NCBI RefSeq assembly: GCF_900109165.1
Contig: NZ_FNZF01000001.1
Coordinates: 115,376-179,375 of the forward strand
Length of the DNA: 64,000 nt
From: Bhargavaea ginsengi
Lineage (GTDB): Bacteria; Bacillota; Bacilli; Bacillales_A; Planococcaceae
Direction: 5' to 3'
Shown: one piece after another, positions 59,458 to 64,000 of the stretch
How the letters are laid out: every line of letters starts with the position of its first letter
Position numbering within the stretch: the stretch's first letter is position 1
Program-made: the position numbers and the translations under genes
Notes under the pieces: generated by a model
Told to the model about the DNA's origin: nothing
The model's database searches: none
Seen by the model: only the letters and a program-made list of their open reading frames with translations

Positions 59458-59550
59458 GGGACACCTCGTTTTCATTCAAATTTGTATCAAGTATTCACCA
59501 ATTCCACTATACCCAACCCGGCGTAGGCATGGCAAACTTTGGAGAAGTAC

Positions 59551-59694
59551 AAAAGCGCAAGCGCCCGTTCAGCAACGTACAAACTGGAACCCTTCGCAAT
59601 GTGATAAAGGAAACACGGTGAGGAACGAACCGATGTTGACTTATCGCAATGGAGAAGGGTGAAGTTTGCTAGTTGTTGGGCGCTGGAGCTGGAC
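59551..59694. repeat. MITE-like repeat copy 1
   Basis: A roughly 140-base unit starting AAAAGCGCAAGCGCCCGTTC and ending GTTGTTGGGCGCTGGAGCTG, whose outer arms AGCGCCCGTTCAGCAAC and GTTGTTGGGCGCT are inverted complements. No protein frame is supported. Its first about 105 bases recur as copy 2 exactly 149 bases further on. Confidence 0.8.
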
Positions 59695-59699
59695 GGATC

Positions 59700-60085
59700 A
59701 AAAGCGCAAGCGCCCGTTCAGCAACGTACAAACTGGAACCATTCGCAATGTGATCAAGGAAACACGGTGAGGGCCAAGCCTATGTTGACTGCTCGCAATG
59801 GATGACATCCATTGCGAGCAGTTGCTTTCCGTTCCGGCGCAGCTTTCCGCGGGGAAGGCTAAGAGCCGGCGCCAAAACGAAGGTTGGCGCCTGCGCCCAT
59901 AAGCGAAGCGTTGGGCGGCAAAGTTCTTCCTGCGCCCTTAACGTAGTGGTGGACTGCACCTATTTGCAGGGTCTCTCCGCTCTTCTTTTCCACAGGAGTC
60001 CGCGCCTCCACGACAAGCAATCGTGCAAATCATGTTCGATTCAATTGTTCCTTTATATAGTTCTGTGCGCTGGAGCCGGACGTGG
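59700..60085. repeat. Second repeat copy interrupted by other repetitive sequence
   Basis: Starts with the same AAAAGCGCAAGCGCCCGTTC as copy 1 and matches over about 105 bases to 59802. Its expected right end GCGCTGGAGCCGGAC appears only at about 60067, so about 250 bases of different sequence, with TTCCGCGGGGAAG and TTTTCCACAGGAGTC motifs, lie inside. No gene is seen in 59458-60179; the non-repeat rest shows nothing further. Confidence 0.65.
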
Positions 60086-60141
60086 ACGACATGGGAATAA
60101 TCATTGTCCACAGCGTGAAGTTTTATAATTTCCTAAGCCAA

Positions 60142-60172
60142 AATAAAAAGCGGGCCCTTGAAGGACCCGCTC
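60142..60172 (-). terminator. Terminator of the nucleoside transporter operon
   Basis: Stem AAGCGGGcCC / GGaCCCGCTC followed by TTTTTATTTT on the minus strand, 8 bases after the nupQ stop. Confidence 0.85.
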
Positions 60173-60179
60173 AACCGGA

Positions 60180-61139
60180 TTACCGGCTGCCTTTGATATA
60201 TGGTTTTCCGTTCGCTTTCGGACCGGTCGCTTTACCGATAAAGCCGGCAAGGGCGAGGATCGTGACTACATACGGAAGGGCATGGAGATAACCCGTCGGA
60301 ATTTCCTTGATAAGCGGAATGCTCGGTCCGACGACCGCGAGTGCCTGCGCGAAGCCGAAGAAGATGGCAGCGCCCATCGCGCCGATCGGATGCCACTTGC
60401 CGAAGATCATTGCGGCAAGGGCCATGAAGCCCTGACCGTTGATTGTCGCATGTCCGAAATCCCGCGTCATTGTCTGGGAATAAATTGCCCCGCCGATTCC
60501 GGCCAGCGCTCCCGAAATAATGACTGCGATGTAGCGGATCTTGTTGACGTTCACACCCATCGTGTCAGCCGCCATCGGGTGTTCCCCGACCGCGCGGAGA
60601 CGAAGCCCGAACGGAGTCTTGTAAATCACATACCAGGTAATGATCGCAGCCACAACCGCCAGGATGCTCGAGCCGTAGATGCCCTTGAAAAACAGCGGTC
60701 CGATCACCGGGATGTCTGACAGAAACGGCATGTCAAAGTTCGGGATCGCTTTCTTGATGAAGTCGGTCTGCCCCTTTTCAAAAATCATCTTTGTCAGGAA
60801 AAGGGCGATGGCGAGTCCGAGCATGTTGATGGCGACACCCGAGACGACCTGGTCGGCCCGGAATGAAATCGATGCGACCGCATGCAGGATTGCAAAGATA
60901 CCTGATACGATCATTGCCGCGATCAGCGCGATCCACGGGGTCCATGACCCGAACGTATCAAAGAAGAACAGATTAAACAGGATGCCGATAAAAGCGCCCA
61001 TGACCATGAGGCCTTCAAGTGCGATGTTGACGACACCCGAACGTTCAGAAAAGACTCCGCCCAGAGCCGTGAAAATCAGTGGCGCTGCATAGGCGATGGA
61101 CACCGGCACCATGAAATAAAGGATATCGAGGAAGCCCAT
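60180..61139 (-). CDS. nupQ: Nucleoside ABC transporter permease (NupQ/YufQ-like)
   Basis: Second permease of a BMP-family nucleoside importer, 319 residues, with eight to ten membrane spans (family BPD_transp_2). SGVVNIALEGLMVMGAFIGILF and GLRLRAVGEHPMAADTMGVNVNKIRY (EAA-like loop contacting the ATPase) are conserved. One base separates it from the first permease. B. subtilis NupNOPQ imports guanosine. Confidence 0.9.
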   Translation of the reverse strand: MGFLDILYFMVPVSIAYAAPLIFTALGGVFSERSGVVNIALEGLMVMGAFIGILFNLFFFDTFGSWTPWIALIAAMIVSGIFAILHAVASISFRADQVVSGVAINMLGLAIALFLTKMIFEKGQTDFIKKAIPNFDMPFLSDIPVIGPLFFKGIYGSSILAVVAAIITWYVIYKTPFGLRLRAVGEHPMAADTMGVNVNKIRYIAVIISGALAGIGGAIYSQTMTRDFGHATINGQGFMALAAMIFGKWHPIGAMGAAIFFGFAQALAVVGPSIPLIKEIPTGYLHALPYVVTILALAGFIGKATGPKANGKPYIKGSR

Positions 61140-61140
61140 G

Positions 61141-62187
61141 TCACTTCTCCTCCTTTTTCTTGGAGATCTTGGTCAGGAAGAGACGGATTGCGTAACCGCA
61201 AGCCACGAAGAAAATGACGAGTGCGATGACGATCTGGACAACCTCTTCCGGAATCTGGGCGGCGTTCGGCATATTGAGCGCGCCGTATTTCAGCGAACCG
61301 AACAGGACCGCTCCGAAGATGACGCCCAGAGGCGTATTCGCTCCAAGGAGCGCAACCGCGATTCCGTCAAAGCCGATGCCGGTGAATCCGCCGCGCGTAT
61401 ACATATTGCCGAAGGTTCCGAGACCTTCCATTGCGCCGGCGAGACCGGCGAACGCGCCCGAAATGACCATCGACAAAATGATGTTCTTGCCGATTTTCAT
61501 ACCTGCATATTCGGAAGCATTCTCGTTGAAGCCGACCGCCTTCAGTTCGAAACCGGTCGTTGTTTTTTCAAGGATGAACCACATGACGGCCACCATCAGC
61601 AGCGCGACGATGATTCCGTAATGCAGCCGCGAGTAATCTGTCAGAGAGGAAAGGAACTCGGAACGCAGGGAAGCCGATTCCATGATCCTGTCGGTCTTGT
61701 CTCCTCCGCCTGACCATGTTTTTATAAGTGCGTTGACGACGTGCAGCGCGATGTAGTTCATCATGATCGTCACGATAACTTCGTGGATTTTCATCTTCGC
61801 TTTAAGAAGCCCCGGCAGGAATGCCCATAGCGCTCCTGCTGCAGCACCCGCCAGGATGGAGAGCGGCAGATGGATGAATTTTGGGAGGTCGAAGGCAGCA
61901 CCCACATATACTGCTGCAAACCAGCCGACAATCAGCTGTCCCTCAACCCCGATATTGAAAAGGCCTGTGCGGAAAGCAAAGGCTACCGCAAGCCCGGCAA
62001 GAATATATGGTGTGATCTGGCGGATGGTCTCCCCGATGGCATACGAGTCACCGAAAATCCCTTGCCAAAGCGCGATATACCCCGCAACCGGATCATAGCC
62101 GCTGACCAGCATGACGATCGCTCCGACCAGCAGGCCGAGTATGACGGCGATGGCCGGCACGAGGAGATTGATCATTCTATTGGACAT
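61141..62187 (-). CDS. nupP: Nucleoside ABC transporter permease (NupP/YufP-like)
   Basis: First permease, 348 residues, about nine membrane spans. GLFNIGVEGQLIVGWFAAV and the cytoplasmic loop TTGFELKAVGFNENASEYAGMKIGKN are the conserved BPD_transp_2 features. I start at ATG MSNRMINLLV (AGAAGGTG upstream); overlap with the ATPase gene is 11 bases. Confidence 0.9.
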   Translation of the reverse strand: MSNRMINLLVPAIAVILGLLVGAIVMLVSGYDPVAGYIALWQGIFGDSYAIGETIRQITPYILAGLAVAFAFRTGLFNIGVEGQLIVGWFAAVYVGAAFDLPKFIHLPLSILAGAAAGALWAFLPGLLKAKMKIHEVIVTIMMNYIALHVVNALIKTWSGGGDKTDRIMESASLRSEFLSSLTDYSRLHYGIIVALLMVAVMWFILEKTTTGFELKAVGFNENASEYAGMKIGKNIILSMVISGAFAGLAGAMEGLGTFGNMYTRGGFTGIGFDGIAVALLGANTPLGVIFGAVLFGSLKYGALNMPNAAQIPEEVVQIVIALVIFFVACGYAIRLFLTKISKKKEEK

Positions 62188-63733
62188 GATTGTTGACACC
62201 TTCTTCTGACTGCACGACAGCCGCTTCTTTCGAGTGACCGGCCATCAGCAGGCCAAGTTGCTGTTCATCCGTTTCCGATGGAAGCACAGTGTCAATAATC
62301 GACCCGTCATAAATGACCGCAATCCGGTCGGAAACGTTCATCACCTCATCCAGCTCGAACGAAATGAGGAGAACGGCCTTGCCGCTGTCCCTTTGCTCGA
62401 TCAGCCTGCGGTGGATGAATTCTATAGCGCCCACATCAAGTCCACGGGTCGGCAATGCCGCAATCAGGAGATCGGGATTCCGCTCGACTTCACGGCCGAT
62501 AATCGCTTTTTGCTGATTTCCGCCTGAAAGTGCGCGCGCCGGTTCGTGGGGTCCCTGAGTTCTGACGTCATATTGTGCAATGATTTCTTCAGCTTTTTTT
62601 TCAATCGCTGCGTAATCCATGATCCCTCCCTTGGAATACGGAGGCCGGTAATAAGTCTGGATCGCGATGTTGTGGCCGATCGGGAAATCAAGCACAAGTC
62701 CGTGCTTATGGCGGTCCTGAGGTATATGGCCGATGCCGCTCTTCGTAATTTCACGCGGTTTCCGGTTCGTGATGTCTTTACCGTTGATTATGATTTTGCC
62801 GGATTTGGATTTGCGCAGACCGGTAATCGCCTCGATCAGTTCGGACTGGCCGTTACCGTCAATTCCTGCGATGCCGACGATTTCACCCTTGCGGATGCTC
62901 AAGTTCAGGTTTTTGACCTTGGCAACTCCGCGTGCGTCCTCTACGGTAAGCCCGTTGATCTGCAGCACTTCATCAGTCGGGCTGGCCGGCCCTTTCTCGG
63001 TTTTGAATGTGACCTGTCGGCCGACCATCATCGATGCCAGTTGCTCGGGATCTGTCTGTGCAGTTTCAACCGTGCCGATTCCCTTACCCTTCCGGATGAC
63101 TGTAACCCGGTCGGAGACGTCCATGATTTCCTGGAGCTTGTGAGTGATGAGAATGATCGATTTCCCTTCGGCGATCAGCTTTTTCATGATCCCGATAAGT
63201 TCGCTGATCTCTTGCGGGGTCAGTGAAGCTGTCGGCTCATCGAAGATCAGGATATCCGCTCCCCGGTATAGGGTCTTCAGGATTTCCACGCGTTGCTGCA
63301 TACCGACGGAAATGTCCTCGATCTTGGCATTCGGATCGACATTAAGCCCGTATTGCCTGGAAAGTTCCGCGACTTTCTTGGAAGCGCTGGAAATGTTCAC
63401 ACTGCCGTTTTTTGTCGGTTCATTGCCGAGGATGATGTTTTCGGTGACCGTAAAATTTTCGACCAGCATAAAGTGCTGGTGGACCATGCCGATTCCGAGA
63501 TTGTTCGCGACGTTCGGATCGGTGATGTCGACCTTTTTGCCGCGCACCCGGATTTCTCCTCCCTCCGGCTGGTAGAGGCCGAAGAGAACGTTCATAAGCG
63601 TGGATTTCCCGGCGCCATTCTCACCGAGAAGGGCATGGATCTCCCCTTTTTTGAGTTGCAGGGTGATATTATCATTAGCTACGAAATTGCCGAACTCCTT
63701 GCGGATGTTGAGCATTTCGATCACGTATTCCAA
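62177..63733 (-). CDS. nupO: Nucleoside ABC transporter ATPase (NupO/YufO-like)
   Basis: Double ABC ATPase of 518 residues energising the importer. N-terminal domain: Walker A GENGAGKSTLMNVL, LSRQYGLNV-region signature and Walker B DILIFDEPTASL; second domain: degenerate Walker A GIDGNGQSELIEAI and signature ARALSGGNQQKAIIGRE. This is the RbsA-like layout of BMP-family systems. TTG start at 63733 (AAGGAG 8 bases upstream); the GTG at 63742 is too close to the site. Confidence 0.92.
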   Translation of the reverse strand: MEYVIEMLNIRKEFGNFVANDNITLQLKKGEIHALLGENGAGKSTLMNVLFGLYQPEGGEIRVRGKKVDITDPNVANNLGIGMVHQHFMLVENFTVTENIILGNEPTKNGSVNISSASKKVAELSRQYGLNVDPNAKIEDISVGMQQRVEILKTLYRGADILIFDEPTASLTPQEISELIGIMKKLIAEGKSIILITHKLQEIMDVSDRVTVIRKGKGIGTVETAQTDPEQLASMMVGRQVTFKTEKGPASPTDEVLQINGLTVEDARGVAKVKNLNLSIRKGEIVGIAGIDGNGQSELIEAITGLRKSKSGKIIINGKDITNRKPREITKSGIGHIPQDRHKHGLVLDFPIGHNIAIQTYYRPPYSKGGIMDYAAIEKKAEEIIAQYDVRTQGPHEPARALSGGNQQKAIIGREVERNPDLLIAALPTRGLDVGAIEFIHRRLIEQRDSGKAVLLISFELDEVMNVSDRIAVIYDGSIIDTVLPSETDEQQLGLLMAGHSKEAAVVQSEEGVNNHVQ

Positions 63734-63852
63734 TGGTTTCACTCCTTTGTCTTAAACCTGACTATCACCTGTAAACTGATACAGGAAAGACTTCCTGAGC
63801 AGGAAATCTTTCATCTACCATTTACAAAATGGCTGTTACATAAGGAAACATG

Positions 63853-63873
63853 AAGGCCGGCTTTCCGGCCCCC
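63853..63873 (-). promoter_or_regulatory. Hairpin between nupN and nupO
   Basis: Stem GGCCGG / CCGGCC with an AAAG loop on the minus strand, 20 bases after the nupN stop. Weak T content follows, so it may attenuate the ATPase/permease part relative to the binding protein or protect the nupN 3' end. Confidence 0.45.
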
Positions 63874-63891
63874 ATGTCCATTTCATCAATA

Positions 63892-64000
63892 TTACTTAGG
63901 TTCTTTGCCTTCCGGATATTCCTTGACTTCGATTTCTCCGGAAGCGATCTTTTCCTGGTACTCATCGATCTGAGCCATGATGTCTTCAGGGATGTTGCCG
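63892..64000 (-). CDS. nupN: BMP-family nucleoside-binding lipoprotein NupN-like (C-terminal end, partial)
   Basis: Only the last 35 codons are in the window; the gene continues beyond the right edge. The end GNIPEDIMAQIDEYQEKIASGEIEVKEYPE matches the C-terminal helix and KIxSGEIxV motif of BMP/PnrA-type nucleoside-binding lipoproteins. Its place before nupOPQ supports the nucleoside-importer assignment. Confidence 0.82.
   Translation of the reverse strand, partial: GNIPEDIMAQIDEYQEKIASGEIEVKEYPEGKEPK

Overview
The window is a gene-dense (about 55% GC) stretch of chromosome from a low-GC-phylum but GC-rich endospore-lineage Bacillales, most likely a member of the Planococcaceae/Caryophanaceae (a Bhargavaea-like genome would fit the GC content). 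This rests on protein likeness to Bacillus subtilis and on gene order: sigX-rsiX-resABCDE-rluB-dacB-scpAB-ribT-lysA-spoVAF-spoIIA; pdp-deoB-xerD-fur-spoIIM-nudF-yqkFED; yneF-sirA-tkt-ynzC-yneBA-lexA; glnA-ynbB-hfq-miaA; mutLS-cotE-ricA-spoVS-ymdB-rny; recA-cinA-pgsA-ymfM-ymfKIHF and a nucleoside ABC transporter. Nearly everything is on the minus strand; plus-strand genes are ypuF, yqkF, yngG, yqkD, lexA and an SDR gene. No tRNA, rRNA, prophage, insertion sequence or CRISPR array was recognised.

Layout: 0-10 kb holds an FMN-riboswitch-controlled riboflavin transporter, the ECF sigma SigX with its anti-sigma, the ResDE two-component system and the ResABC cytochrome c maturation genes. 10-18 kb holds condensin subunits ScpA/ScpB, lysine synthesis and the spoIIA sigma-F switch with a well-formed sigma-H promoter. 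18-28 kb holds nucleoside catabolism, XerD, Fur and a short-chain/acetoacetyl-CoA metabolism pair. 28-33 kb holds the sporulation replication inhibitor SirA, transketolase and the SOS pair LexA/YneA with three clear operators. 33-47 kb holds glutamine synthetase, Hfq/MiaA, glycerol kinase/dehydrogenase and mismatch repair. 47-64 kb holds spore coat CotE, RicA, SpoVS, RNase Y, RecA, phospholipid synthesis, RodZ-like YmfM, a paired M16 peptidase and the nupNOPQ-like guanosine/nucleoside transporter cut by the right edge.

Most of the window is ordinary core chromosome. What stands out is erosion at otherwise syntenic loci: spoVAA-AE, dacF, spmAB, miaB, glnR, hflX, glpF/glpP and the rib operon are not where relatives carry them, SpoIIM is short, and glycerol kinase has valine where the HPr-phosphorylated histidine should be. 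Other points of interest are an exactly 21-bp-periodic six-unit tandem repeat downstream of yqkD, a MITE-like duplicated repeat between ymfF and the nucleoside transporter, a tiny membrane ORF coupled to lysA, and readable control sites for sigma-H, Spo0A, LexA and Fur.
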